64,000 bases of DNA from Pararge aegeria (taxonomy: Eukaryota; Arthropoda; Insecta; Lepidoptera; Nymphalidae): NCBI RefSeq assembly GCF_905163445.1, contig NC_053201.1, forward strand, positions 6,892,001-6,956,000. Reading direction: 5' to 3'. Positions 44,261-57,000 of the stretch are shown piece by piece (the first letter of the stretch is position 1; each line of letters begins with the position of its first letter). The notes under the pieces were generated by a model. It made no database searches. It saw nothing but the letters and a program-made list of their open reading frames with translations, and was not told the origin of the DNA. A program made the position numbers and the translations under genes.

Positions 44261-44695
44261 AAAGATTACCTGTTTATACATTACGTACGGTTTCTCGTGA
44301 CTTCACCCGCTTATAATAATTTGTAAAATCCCATAGGTAAAATAAATTCTCTGATTTCTAAATTACCTTTAAATAACATTACTTCGAAAATAACTCAAAA
44401 GAATCTATCAGTCCCTGTTAAAAAACTGGACTGCGGGCCTAGAAACCTAGATTAAGCTGTAAGAATAGTTTATTATTAGCACAAAACAAAAATATATTTC
44501 AGTTCGAGTGAAAAACTATTATGACATTGAATGCAATGGACGAAGAAGTCGGAAATGGACCGAATAAAAAGAGCTCATTATTAGAAAAGAAGATGCTTTA
44601 TTGTTTGGAAGCTACAATGCTGAAGTTATTTAAAGTAAGCATTGAAAGAAAGCAAAATATTACCAATTTATCTACTGTGTTAATAATAATAATCA

Positions 44696-45248
44696 TCATC
44701 ACATAACCTATTATCAGCCAACTACAAAACACGGGTCTCCTCGCACAAACATAAATAAATACTACGACAATACACACATCGCCATCTAGCCCCAAAGTAA
44801 GCGTAGCTTGTGTTATGGGTGCTAAGAAAGCTGATGAATATTTTTATGAATATAATACACATAAATACTTATAATATACAGATAAACACCCAGACACTGA
44901 GAAATATTCATGTTCATCACACAAACATTTCGCAGTTGTGGGAATCGAACCCACGACCTTGGACTCAGAAAGCAGGGTCGCTGCCCACTGCGCCACTCGG
45001 ACGGGCCGGAGACAAAGAGAAAGGTTTAGGCCGTAGTCAGCCCCTCTGGCCTAGTGCGGATTAGTGGATTTCACACCCCTTTGAGTACACTAATGAGAAC
45101 TCTCAAGTATCCAGGTTTCCTCATGATGTTTTCCTACACTTTTGGAACAGTGATTATTTAAAACGCACATAGCTAAAGTTAAGCGGTGCGATTCGAACTC
45201 GGCCCCCTAAAACTGAAGCTGAAGTCCTACCCACTGGGCTATCACCGC
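44696..45248 (-). repeat. SINE-B copy interrupted by SINE-A
   Basis: Reversed SINE-B runs from 44696 to about 44747 and resumes near 45005 ('aaaggtttaggccgtag') up to 'cactgggctatcaccgc'. The gap is filled by a complete SINE-A. Confidence 0.75.
44748..45004 (-). repeat. SINE-A copy, full length, nested
   Basis: Forward text begins 'ataaatactacgacaataca' and ends in the reversed head 'gctgcccactgcgccactcgg', with B box 'gtgggaatcgaacccac'. Confidence 0.82.
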
Positions 45249-45267
45249 TTCTGCTTTTTATAATAAT

Positions 45268-45430
45268 ACTAGCGGACCCCAACGTCATCTGTCGGGCTAA
45301 TTTGTGAATCTAAAACATCCAGGGTGCCACCAAAACGTATACCAAAAAATTCATTCAAATCGGTCCAGGCGTCTAGGATGAGTTTAGTGACATACACACG
45401 CACACAAGAAATACACAATGTGTAACATTG
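45268..45430 (+). repeat. Dispersed repeat H-like fragment
   Basis: 'aatactagcggaccccaacg' and 'aattcattcaaatcggtcca' are the blocks of a common lepidopteran repeat. Confidence 0.4.
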
Positions 45431-45455
45431 TATCATAGTACAATATCGTTTTATA

Positions 45456-45770
45456 ATTTTGTGGTCTATTGGTTAGCATGTTCAACTACGGATCGCAAAG
45501 CCCTTTGTTCGATTCCTGGGTTGGGTTGAAAACTGTTTGGTAATGGGATTTTCCTATAGAAATGTTTACTACCAACCCGAAGTTTGGATTGGTGGTGTCA
45601 ACCTCCCGTGCCGCGGGGAGCATTTTAAGCCGTCGGTCCCTGTTATTATCCCAAACATGTTAAAATCCACTGAAGCAGCGTGTACCGTGCCTGTACTCTA
45701 TAACCATCTCTATACATAGTGGGCTTGTGTCCAGCGTTGGGTCATTGAAAGTCTGTTGATGATGAAAACT
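45456..45770 (+). repeat. SINE-D, tRNA-derived
   Basis: The head has 'ttggttagcatg' (A-box-like) and 'gttcgattcctggg' (B box), a unique ~230-base body, and a 'gttgatgatgaaaa' tail. It is the only copy of this family seen here. Confidence 0.6.
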
Positions 45771-45831
45771 AAACTAGTCGAATGAATAAAGACGAATCAA
45801 CAGAAATCTGCTCGTGTACTCCTCAGAGTTA

Positions 45832-46108
45832 CCGACCTCTCTGACGCAGCGGTTAGCGCTTGGTTTTAAAGGTACCGGGTTCGAATTAGAAAATTTTATT
45901 TGGTCTGGTCTTGTGGGAGGCTTTGGTCATGCGTATTTAGCGTCCCGGTACGATGCCGCGTAGAAACCGATTAGGGTTATAATATAACTGTCATACTCCC
46001 TAACAGGTTAGCCCCGTACCATCTTAGACTGCATCATCACTTACTTTATTTTATTACGGCTAGAGAGCTGCAATCTCACCTTTGCTGACTTGTGTGGAAT
46101 AAATAAAA
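45832..46108 (+). repeat. SINE-C copy, near full length
   Basis: 'cgacctctctgacgcagcgg' head, 'accgggttcgaatt' B box, then 'cgatgccgcgtagaaaccga' and 'accatcttagactgcatcat'. Confidence 0.78.
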
Positions 46109-46389
46109 AAAACAGTTTCCATAAATATTGTCGCGTAAGCGAATGATGCCTAATACATCACTCGAATGGCTTATAAAATTGTTGAAGGGGTGCGCAATTT
46201 AGCAGGGGGAGCGTCTCGAAATTTATTTAAAAAGTTTGGTGGGAAAACGTTCGATCTTCATTCCGCACCAAGAATGTTAGTCATTCATTGATTTTCTCGA
46301 ATGTTGATTAGTTTTAGCAATTGCATGAATTCAATAAGCTGTTTTATTGTGCTCATATTTTGTAAAATACGCGTAATATGGTTATCATC

Positions 46390-46660
46390 ACTATCATTTG
46401 AGCAGGGCTTTCATTAAAAGACTCCTTCTCCCAATTGTCCAGATTGTGGTGTAAGGGAAGATGTTTATCACATTCTGATGGAATTTGTCCGTAGCAGAAT
46501 AAAATGTTTGCTGATATTAACATACGTTTGTCAAACCCCTATTCTGAGGCCGCAAAATATTTATATAATAGATTTAAGATTAATGTAGGTAGACGTAGAA
46601 TAAGTTAGTTTGTAAGGTAGTCATTGTAGACAGCCCCTAGGCAGCGGCCTATTGACTCTA
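46390..46660 (+). mobile_element. Non-LTR retrotransposon C-terminal zinc-knuckle relic
   Basis: One frame reads PNCPDCGVREDVYHILMEFVRSRIK, the C-x2-C-x-H-x4-C knuckle after reverse transcriptase in I/Jockey/R1-like elements, with the last Cys replaced by Phe. It is dead by stops and lacks the rest of the ORF. Confidence 0.6.
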
Positions 46661-46909
46661 GGACTGATGTGCTGTCCAATATACCAGACGAATGGCTTGT
46701 AAAGTTGTAAAAGGTATGTTCAATTCGGCAAGGGGAGCGAGTGTCAGGATTTATTTTAAGGTTAGGCGGGACGGTGCTCGATCTTCATTCGCACACCTCA
46801 GTGACACTGCTGCTACGGAGCGGAATAAATGGCTCTATTTGTATAGATTTGCAATCTTGACGGAGGGATTTGCCTCCGGGGCGTTATATGCTTTGAATTA
46901 TTAAGTTAT

Positions 46910-47700
46910 TGGTAATAACACAAGTCTGATTGGTTTTTTTATAATATTAATATATACAAGGTGATTATTTATTCGATAAAGCAACGGTATCCAGCAGTAA
47001 AAAATATATAAATATAGCTTATGATTATAATGCCAGTGCATAATCACCCTTTACGACTGCTTAGCGGTGGCGGCATCAATAACTGCCGTCATCAATCAGT
47101 AAAAAAAATTTTGATTAGGCTATTAAATCGATCACCTTCATTAATTTTTAGCTACAAATCTGTTTTTATCACTGGTGCAACGTTTAGACAAATATTCATA
47201 AGAATAAAAGATCGTGTATCAGAGGAGTGAATCTTCTTTGCTTTTTTTTTTCGTATAGGTTTCCTGTAAAGTAAATAAGATAATGATGACACAAGTGTGT
47301 ATTAATACCTAAGCGCGTTAACGGAGCGAAACCTATTTGGTTTATATTATGTGTCCCGTACCTTAAACTTTTGTAGTTATCTCAAGGTCGTTAGGTAAAT
47401 CTGATCAGAAGCAGGTATGAGTATGATTATAAGATTTTAGATGGTAAAGAGGGAAACCTCTAATTTTCAAGTTTTATCTTTTAAATTTTTATTGTACCTA
47501 CAGTATGTAACATGAATTAACTATTCCTTACAAATCAAACGAAACCATAACATAAGAAGTCATCGTAGTGACTCAAGAGCTTTGTGATTTTTAGTATTGT
47601 ACCGGATAATTAGGACAACATAATTGCGAAACGGAAATCGAATCTAAAAGCTTGCTTGCGTGAGGGGGAATCTCATCGCAGTGCCAGATGTCGTTAAAAT
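46910..47700. other. Stretch with no recognised content
   Basis: Neither coding nor repeat signals that I can name; moderately AT-rich. Confidence 0.35.
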
Positions 47701-47707
47701 GACGATT

Positions 47708-47815
47708 AAATTTGCTCTGACCATGAGGTCTGCAATTATTGTGTTAGTGCGCGGACCAACGCCCCTTGTTCACTGTTGTCATGCCAAGAATATAATATAA
47801 CTAGAGAGCTGTCGC
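47708..47815 (+). repeat. Dispersed repeat R3 copy
   Basis: It is the partner of 35764-35866; shared blocks include 'tgaccatgaggtctgca' and 'catgccaagaatataa'. Confidence 0.55.
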
Positions 47816-48054
47816 AGTGTCTTTTATTTTTCGTTCAGAGCGTGCCAAGTTTTTCATTTTCCGTAGACAAAGGTAATTTTTCTTTAGCCTGTCCTAAATT
47901 GACAGAAATAAACGAGTTTAAGCTGAATTTAAACAAAAGACTTGACTGATAGCGTCTCGGTTGCTTAGGTACGTGTCCAATGAAGGGGTTGTTAGCGAAT
48001 AACGAGTGTTTGATTGCCTCTTGATTCTTAGCCCTTTTTGTAAAGATAGTAGGT

Positions 48055-48333
48055 ATATACAACGTGTAAATAAAAACCGAAACAATACTTTAGAGGCTTT
48101 AAAGATACATTATTTACTGTCTCTTAAAGTTATCTGTGAAACTTAAAGTTTTTTAGTATACCATTGCCAAAGTGACTCCTGTTATTAGGCACGCTGCGCG
48201 TAGCGCATCTACTATACTCGTGTCGGTCTTTTATCTTCAATAGGGTTGTCATTAGTAAATACTTAAATTAGTTTGTAATAATAGATACACTTCTTTTTAT
48301 TTATTATTTTTACAGGGTGATTCCTTATGAAAT
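48055..48333 (+). repeat. Dispersed repeat R1 copy
   Basis: It is the partner of 24525-24892, starting and ending at corresponding bases. Confidence 0.65.
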
Positions 48334-51300
48334 ATACTTATGCACCCTTCAACAGTATTTCGTAATTCCGTTACACGTTGTGTATGGGCTGGAGTAACAC
48401 AGGCTTATTTATGCCCGGGAAGAATATCTTGTTGACGATTTCGAATATAATAGATGCAGGCAACCGGGGCAGTATTAATGCTTTATAACATAGATAAAGA
48501 CATAATATTTCAATATGCGAAGCTAGGTACATCAAAATATGCTTTTATCTAGTAGACAAAAACACAATGACTCCAGGTACACAATGGTTTGATCTTAATT
48601 GTATAACTGCATTTATATAGTCCGCTCTATAAGCATGCCCCTATTCCAGACGAACATTGAGTACAATATAACATCACTATAGAAGCTACAGATATCATTG
48701 TGTTGTGTGAGTGTTTACTTTCTGATAATTACTAAACAATATTTTAAAACATAAGGTATTTATTATTATTTATATTATTTAATTGAACTACCTACCCACA
48801 AAGTCATAGCATGAATATTAATTGTTTTGTACTAAACAATGTATAATTATTATCAAATTGCAAAAATTGCAAATCAAATTATAAAGACGCTGACAAGATT
48901 TACAGTGCAGAATTTTAATTGTAAATCTTGAACACAGTGTTACAACAGCTGCTTTGTGGCAGAAATAAGTATGACGATGGACGGACGAGCTCTGTCACAA
49001 AAAACTCTTCTAATATACCTTTAAATACTCCTAGTAATTAAACATTTGTTGGTAACAATAACGTTTGAAACATAACCTAGGTTCTCTTTCTATGGAAACA
49101 GCCATAGCCGTTTTTAAATACCTTGGAAATATTTTTCATGTGAATGTAATACCCAATTGCAGTAACGGTAAATAACAGTGAAATTGAACCGTGTTTAATA
49201 TTGATGTCATTCAAACAACTACGAATTCGTCACGTAGTATCGACGGTAGGTATTCAAAGAGTAAATAATAATACGCTGCAATTTTCAAACTGAATTGGCA
49301 CTGAATTGCTTTTAAAATAAAGCTGTACAAGTTATTTCCCATCCGATCGACGATATGTTGCAGTCCATTTTTTTTAAACTTGAAAATTATACAGCGTAAC
49401 ATTTTTTAAATGCCTGATTTCCAATGTTTAGCATTTTAAAATTAACAGCTTGGTAGTCGTCTGATTGGATGGATTTCGCATATTTTTAATCATTCGATCC
49501 GCCTTTATTAGTCCGTCTTAAATAACTTCTTTGTTTAATTTTTGCCCGTTAACATCAATTTCAATGTGAGTTTCTGGGTTCTCATAAAAAAATATCCTCA
49601 ACCTAACTTTTCTGTGATCGTATCTTTAATGTTCGTATTCCAAAGTGTTTCTAAGTAGTTAAAAAAATGCAATCTAACTTAGCTGAGATTTATAACCGTA
49701 TTCGATAAAATAAAATATAAATTAGTCCACCAATAGTCGGACGGCTAGACATTTTTTACTTCATACAAAAAAACCTTGATGCAGACTTTATATTCGTGCC
49801 TTTTTAGATTCCGGACCTAGAGCGCATTTTAAGAACTTTTAAAGAAGGTTAGGTTAGATTATAATTAAAGGTGGGCCATCATCATGGGTCCTATCGAAAA
49901 TATTCTAGGTTTAGTTCAGTTTAGTATTAATTTAAGTACATTCTACCCTTGTCAACTATTTAAAGAATATTTTTAATTTGATTTTAAGAAGTTAGTTCGG
50001 TCGGAGATCGGAGATATTAGTTATCGTTCTATAGCGATATAGCCCGGCCAAGGCTGTCTTAAGTTTGTTTTCTTACTACTTCTGTTTAGTGTACAATATA
50101 ACTGTATTTATACATTCAGTGCTATAAACAACTATCAATATATATAGTTGTAGTGGCACTAGATAGAGCAATTAATTCTTACTCTTTTAAACTGTTCCGA
50201 ATCTGGGTAAATAAATTAATAAAAGTGCTGTAACCCGGGTAGTTCTTACTTTGCACACTGTTACATTTTTACCGCATCATGTATATTTTTTGTCGGTTTT
50301 CCATTATAAAAGCTCAGAGAATGGAACGTTGCTCGTCAAAGAGAACTAATTTTAAACTCCATGATTAAAACCGGTGTTCATTTCGTATGAAGCAATGTAC
50401 TTTTATCAGTGCTGAAAGAACAAAATTAAAAGATGAAAATTAAAAAACAAATTTGCTCATTGCATTTGCTGCATATACCTGCGATAAAAAGTGCACTAAG
50501 TAGGTTCATGTGCTGTCTGATATCAAAAAGTGGCCGTAGAATATCAAATGATACTCACGATTTGGGAAACTATTCCGGTACTTTGCTAGTGAACAAACGT
50601 CTTATTTTAAGTAATAACTTACTATATTACAAGTGATGTTCACAATTCTTAAACAAGGGAAACAAAAACACGAACCCTTTTCTGCTAGTTTTGGTATGGG
50701 CATGTCTTTTATCTTTCTTCTCCTTTTGTGATTGTATAGTTATTCCTCAATAATCTATTACCATCTATTAGTATAAGTGATCCTGCTGAACTAATTCGAT
50801 CGAAATAAATTAATAATAGGTGATTATTTATCGAAGGTTTGCACGGTGTTCTAACACCGTTAAAATCACATTGTTCACAGCCTTTTACACGTGCTGCCCG
50901 TGGGCCAAGTTCTCTTCGAAAACTTACATGCTCGAGTAAAATATAACAATGCATTCAGGGTGTTGATGAAGCTGCCCCGCTTTTGTAGCGCATCAGGGTG
51001 GTTTGCGGAAGCTCCCTGGTGCGAAGGTTCCGGGGCAGCACCAACAGTATCCTGAAGATGATTGCAGCAGGTATGTGAGTCACAGCTGTGCTATTTCAAA
51101 TAGATTGGAGTGGCAGAGCTTCGCATATTGATATATTATGCATTTATTTTTTATTATCATTTAATTATAAACAAATAATGTATTTTACTAACAAAAAAAC
51201 ATGAGCCTTGATGCCTGAAATAATGATGATTATTATTATATATCCACAAATATATTATGTAGTAAGCATATTCATTACATAAGGTAGGAAAGGTACCAAT

Positions 51301-52120
51301 CTAAATATTAGAAAAAAAAATTGAATCCATTTTTAAACTCTGCTTCAATTCTTGCAGGTTTTATTTCGCTTAAAAGTCTGAATCACTTACTGAAATGAAA
51401 ATTCTTGTATTATACCCACAAATATGATGGCTTAAAGCGGATGTTGGAAAAGTTTGAACGATTTATATGAACAGTTTTGCGCTTTCGTTAAAACAAGCTG
51501 TTTCGTTGAAAGGATTAAATTAAAAAATACGCTATATTTTATTCCGACGCCAATTAGTTAAATCGATAACCAAATTCATTCCAAAACAGGCGATGAGATG
51601 AGAGCTATGCTTCGTAGAAGCTCTAAGTGTTTAATTTCGAGGTAAAGATATGAATAAAATTAACCGCTACAGCTTAAAGAAAAAGTTTGTGGAGCAGAAG
51701 TCGCGACGAACGGTGCACATAGCTTGCGGTACCCAATGTTCTGGAAACGTCAGGAAATACACTCCACATTGGAGTATATGGAGTGTTCTAATACTTACAG
51801 GAAACCTAAATATTATATTTCTGTTGTCATCATTATTCTATCTACTAGCATCGTATAAGAAATGTTGTGTTATTTGTAACCATTTTTGACAGTCTACGTT
51901 GACTTAATGCGGAGCGGAAGCCTATAGTTTATATTTTTATAATAATAATAATGTAATAAATATCTCTTTATTTCAGGATAAGCCCATATTAATAAATTTA
52001 AAATTGTCATATTAGTGAAAAGAAAAATAAATAATTAACAATAAACAATATCGAATTAAAAATTCAAATTACAGTATAAATTGATTAAACCATTTTAATC
52101 AAATATAAAAATTAAAAAAA
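48334..52120. other. Gene-free stretch
   Basis: No exon recognised. 50345-50395 shares a ~45-base block ('atgattaaaa..gtgttcattt') with 59625-59675. Around 50960-51075 a GC-richer patch looks like an old retroelement piece. Confidence 0.4.
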
Positions 52121-52124
52121 CAAA

Positions 52125-52126
<2 letters not shown>

Positions 52127-52158
<32 letters not shown>
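52127..52158 (+). repeat. A32 homopolymer
   Basis: A run of 32 A residues in very AT-rich sequence, compatible with an old retroposed tail or replication slippage. Confidence 0.8.
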
Positions 52159-52160
<2 letters not shown>

Positions 52161-52244
52161 ACAATGAATAATGATAATTATTAAAAAAAAAACCCGTTAT
52201 AATTTTTATACCGTCTTACTTTAATGAATCGCTGGTATAATATC

Positions 52245-52505
52245 GCCTTATAGGCTCACTACAGGGCTCAGATCTCCTTGAGACGAGAACACAGTGAGAA
52301 GGGGTTAAGGCCGTTGTCCACATCCCTGGCCCAGCGAGGATCAGTGGACTCTTCATACCTTTTTGAATATTATCGAGAAGTTTCAGGCATGTTTTCCATT
52401 ACCGTTGAAGTAAATGATATTTAAATTTTTGAAACGCATATAACTTTTGAGGTCCGTGTGGGATTCGAACTCGGCCCCCGAAAGTGAAGTAAAAACCCAC
52501 TGGGT
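52245..52505 (-). repeat. SINE-B copy
   Basis: The reversed body 'gagaaggggttaaggccg' and head 'gggattcgaactcggccccc' are present; it is cut just inside the A box. Confidence 0.72.
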
Positions 52506-53094
52506 ATATATTAATTTATAAATAGTTATATAATATTAAATTTAGTATTAAGTATATATATACATATATGTATATGAAGTTGTATTTGATAAAATATGCT
52601 TTTTAAAACTTCCATTTAAATTTTGTAATCTGTTTTATGCAGTGTTAGCTCATGACAGTGCAGCGACGGAAAAATTATTCCATGATGGATAGCCGCACTA
52701 CAATCTAGCGTGCTCTAAACTTGATGAATGAAGTGCATTTTGCATAGGTAGACAATGTGTTTTGTAGTAAATTCAAAATTACTGTTTTCAATATGGAAGA
52801 GAGAAATTGTCACTGTAATTCATTTAACACGTTAACTGTACCTATTTATTAACAGTAATCATTGTCTACCAAGAAACCCATGAGATGGTATAAGGAAAAA
52901 CATCGCTTATATTGAAATGATGATGAAATTTTGCACTATATGCCTATAGTGCAAAATTTCGCAGGGCATGCAGGGGACATGTTCTACAACGTGCCCCCCT
53001 GCACCAATTAACCTGAGGTGTTAAGCGCCATGTGCCTTTAAATACACCGGCACCCACGCCCTTGAGACCAGAACACAGCATTGCAACAATAATA

Positions 53095-53695
53095 CCAAGT
53101 GGCCGAAAGAAACATAGTGGCAGTACTTTACCGGACGAGGTCTGTCACAAAAACTACTATCATTGAATATATCATCCGTAAAGCACTGGAAAAGTGGAAA
53201 GGAGGTTTCCTACTCGGTGGGAAGCGAATATGTAATCTTAGATACGCTGATGATACTGTTCTTGTTACCACCTCAATGAAACATCAAAGAGCTTCTGCAA
53301 AGACTAGAAGGGGGAGTTTGGAGCTTTGTCTGTGCATCAATAAAGAAAGAACAAGTTAATGATAGTTGACCGCTCTGGAAATCTGTTCGACACCACCAAT
53401 ATACCGTCTAAATGGTACGAACGATGGTACTTGTGTGCCGGAGATAGAGAGACGCATAGCAATGGCGAAAGGTGCTTGACACGGTTTGGCAGTATATGGA
53501 AAAATCGAGGCATAACATTCAACACTAAGAGTCGCTTGGATTGTGTCTTGATGTTCCCGATATTCATGTACGGAGTTGAAACGTGGACGATCAAGGCAAG
53601 AGAAAAAGAGGACAGGCCAGTTCGAGGTGCTGGAAGCGCTTTTTGAGATTACCCTGGACAGCCAAGCGCACAAATGTGTCTATCCTGCCCAGCCC
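53095..53695 (+). mobile_element. Non-LTR reverse transcriptase relic
   Basis: Frame 2 carries EYIIRKALEKWKGGFLLGG and ICNLRYADDTVLVTTS with the catalytic YADD. After a frameshift near 53355 frame 1 carries MIVDRSGNLFDTTNI, IWKNRGITFNTKSRL, FPIFMYGVETWTIKA. Together they match the palm, thumb and connection of an RTE/CR1-like enzyme. Frameshifts and stops show it is inactive. Confidence 0.8.
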
Positions 53696-54179
53696 GGCTA
53701 GGAATTATCTCCCCGGGTAAAGGATAAAAATGTACCTTCTCCCACAGCTTTATTGACTCTCGGAGCACAAGTGGAAATAATATCCAAATAATATATGTGT
53801 ATACACGCGTGTACTTTGTATTGTTTTCATGTATAGACATAGGTATGTGCGATAAAGTTTTTAAAATAAAATAAATAAGTAAAGTATAATTACGTCTATA
53901 ACTTTATCATCATTTTCATCAATATCCGCAGCCTATTAATATGTATTTACATATTCATTTAGGTATATCTTTCTTCAGCAGCACATACAGACTTGACGAT
54001 ATGTCCCACAGCTGGGCATTGGCCCATCCGAAATTGGGTCCATGTTAATGTTAATAACCGCGTCTGACGGCTTTATGTGTTAGCAAAGGCGCATTGGTAC
54101 TCAAACCTGGAACCTCGTGGTCTAGACAAACATGCTTACCTTTATAATCTTAAAGATTAATACTTCAGGTAACAGGCTT

Positions 54180-54390
54180 CGGCCGTGTCTAGTTACCACC
54201 GCTAGACGTGCCGCTAAGCGATTTAGCATTCCGGTACTATGTCGCGTAGAAACCGATTAGGGGTAGGTATGGGTTTAACATAACTGCCATGCCCCTAAAG
54301 AGGTTAGCCCGTTACCATCTTAGACTGCATTATCACTTAACACCAAGTGAGATTGCAGTCAAGGGTTAACTTGTAGTGGAATAAAAAAAA
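54180..54390 (+). repeat. SINE-C 3' two-thirds
   Basis: 'cggccgtgtctagttaccac' to 'caagggttaacttgtagtgg', without the tRNA-like head. Confidence 0.7.
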
Positions 54391-54454
54391 AGAAGTTACT
54401 CTGAGGTTTTTTAATTTTTATTCTTCTAAAAGTTAGTTGACTGCATTTTCAACT

Positions 54455-54605
54455 GATGGTTTGGTAACTAGCAACAGCCAAAGCGCCTAGCAGACCGAAC
54501 CGGCGATGAATCAAACATTATAAATTCCCAACTTGCCGCAACCGGGAATCGAACCCGGGGCGTTCCACTGTTAAGACCACAACGCCCGTCGTCGCGCCAC
54601 GAAAG
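54455..54605 (-). repeat. SINE-C 5' third, opposite orientation
   Basis: Forward 'tttggtaactagcaacagcc' to 'ccgggaatcgaacccgggg' is the reversed head and its neighbour. With the previous entry it forms an inverted pair. Confidence 0.65.
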
Positions 54606-54981
54606 TCAATTTCGAAGCAAATCTAGGTAAGTTCTTTGGGAACAGCAGTGAATGTTAACATAGTAGGAATACCGATTTTATATTGAAGCTCGTAACAAAG
54701 TTTTCCACATATGAGTGAGGTAAAGAAAAGTTTGCATTACAGACAGCTTGCGGTTTCTTAGAGAACACTTGCACCTGCATTTCTTTGTGGCGCCACGCTC
54801 TAAGTGTATGTTTCGTTATCACCTATGGTACAAAATGGTTGCAATAATAAAGTTATGTATAAGTTATAAGTATAACAGCCTTTTTGGTCTTTATGTTTTT
54901 TGTAGCGCAGAAACCAGAGAAACTAACTTTTCCCGCGAATTTGTTACCATCAAATATTTATTTTTTTGTTTTATTTTAAAC

Positions 54982-55145
54982 TAGCTGTCCCGGCGAACTT
55001 CGCACCGCGGATCTTATTTTTTGATAAATAATATATTTTAATACCTATCCTATTCCGGACTAAGAGAACTCCAAAAAATCAAACATCATAAAAATTTGTT
55101 CAGTCGTTCAAGAGTTATAAGTGGTGTAACTTCCTTTTATATATA
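54982..55145 (+). repeat. Dispersed repeat H-like fragment
   Basis: 'actagctgtcccggcgaact' opens the block; 'tgttcagtcgttcaagagtt' follows. Confidence 0.45.
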
Positions 55146-55162
55146 TTGATAAATAAATAACT

Positions 55163-55295
55163 AGATATACTACAACAATACACACATCACCATCTATTCC
55201 TCAAAATAAGCGTAGCTTGTGCTATGGGTACTAAGATGACTAAGAATATTATTATGAATAATATACATAAATACTTATAATATACATATAAACTC
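55163..55295 (-). repeat. SINE-A fragment
   Basis: Reversed tail and body ('caacaatacacacatcaccatc', 'aagcgtagcttgtgctatgg') without head. Confidence 0.7.
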
Positions 55296-55649
55296 TAAAA
55301 TATTTATTCATAAGGTACATAGGGAATTGGTGTATCTTATGAATAAATAAATAAACGTCGCAGTAGCACCTCATAATGAGCTAACTCATGCCGTTGACAC
55401 GCCTTTGACGTCATGTTACATTATTTCGTAGCACCTTTTAAATGAGAGACACTGAAAGTCCGGCTCGTTGTAATGCGAGAGGACGTTGTGGGCCACATTA
55501 CCGTCATTACCAAAACAAAAGGGTGCCCCGGCAACAAAACCAGCGAAGGGGTCGATGCTGATATATCTCATAATAATAATCTGAATTCGTATTAATATTA
55601 AAAATGCGAAATTGTTTCTTTGTATTAAGATTATATGTGCATACATTTC

Positions 55650-56155
55650 AGCGGTGAAAGCCCAGTGGGTATGACTTTATCTGCAGTTTCGGGGAGCGGA
55701 GTTCGAATCCCAGCGCACACCTATAACTTTTCTAAGTTATGTGCGTTTTGAGCAATTATTTATTTATTTTATTTATTTATTTATTAACTCATTACACATA
55801 ATATACATCACAGGTCTTAATTTAAAGGTGTAAGCATAAACTCAAAAGAATTTTTCCGTACACATAGCCGTTGACAAATTTTTGCTTTGTTAGTCTAATA
55901 CATAGATTAATAAATTAACATTCACAATTAATGCTACAAAATCGTTACTTATTCACATTACCATTTAGTATGCGAATGAATGAATTAAAATATCACTTGC
56001 TTCAACTGTGATCGAAAACATTGTTAGGAAACCTGCATGCCTCGGAGTTCTCCATAATGTTCTCAAAGGTATGTGGACTCTACCAATCCGCACTTTTCTC
56101 ACTGTAGGCGCGTGCTCTGAAGTGGGCCGTTAATGCGTTAATATGATGATGATGG
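55650..56155 (+). repeat. SINE-B copy split by a ~225-base insertion
   Basis: The head and first part run to 'gtgcgttttgagcaatt' at about 55757. The body resumes at 'aattaaaatatcacttgc' near 55985 and ends in 'gttaatatgatgatgatgg'. AATT at both joints may be the target duplication. The insert begins with ATTT repeats. Confidence 0.7.
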
Positions 56156-56184
56156 TTCATAAATTTGTGCTTCCTTAGGTTCAT

Positions 56185-56365
56185 TATCATTACAAGTGGA
56201 ATTGGATTGGCCACACCCTGCGGAGGGCTACGTGCCCAGACATGCTCTACACTTGAACCCCAAGCAGAAAAAGGAAACGATATAGGGGAAGGGCAAAAAG
56301 ACCACAGACAATAAAATAGGTCGCAATGGAGAACCTTTGGCCAGCATTGGGACTTAGACATGTAT
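56185..56365 (+). mobile_element. Non-LTR C-terminal relic
   Basis: One frame reads YKWNWIGHTLRRA and, after decay, SRKRKRYRGRAKRP. This follows the 'RWIGHTLR...GKRKRGRP' end of CR1/Jockey-like elements. Confidence 0.6.
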
Positions 56366-56689
56366 TCATCTATCCATTGTTCATTTCCAGGATGCTAGTA
56401 AGCATTAGTATTTTATTTTCTCTTTTGTTTTTATTTATTTCTATAGATTACTACATTGCGCCAATAGGCAGAAGAGAGTATTTGTAGATGATTATTCCTT
56501 TGTTCCTGAACAAATAGGGCCGAATTGAAACATTCATAAGAGTGGATTTGTTTTCCCGCGAAAGGAGGCATCTCATTCTCTGGCCCTTAAACTATCTCTA
56601 TGCCAAGACACGTCACGTGATTGAATGAAAATTTTTGAAAGTGTATTTTCTAATGCAAATTATTAATATAGGTAAAATATAACCTCACC

Positions 56690-57000
56690 ATCATCGTCAT
56701 CATATCAACCTATGGACGTCCACTGATAGGCACGGACCTTTTGAGAGGATTTCTACACTAAATAACGACCAGCAACTCCCTGATCTATCTCGAAGTTATA
56801 CCCACTGTAGAGTTTGCACACATTACACTGTCCAGTGCGGGTCACCAGCCACTCCAGTCATCATCATCATCATCTCAACCAATTGACGCCCACTGCTGGA
56901 CATAGGTCTTTTGTAGGGCGTTCCACAATACACGGTCCGGGGCCGCTTGCCTCCAGCGGCTCCCAGCTACTCGCCTGATGTCATCTGTCCACCTCATTGT
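56690..57000 (-). repeat. Two CATCAT-type repeats in tandem
   Basis: 'catcatatcaacctatggac' near 56697 and 'catcatctcaaccaattgac' near 56868 start two copies, each with 'gtccactg/cccactgctgg' and 'cataggtct' type blocks. Confidence 0.6.
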
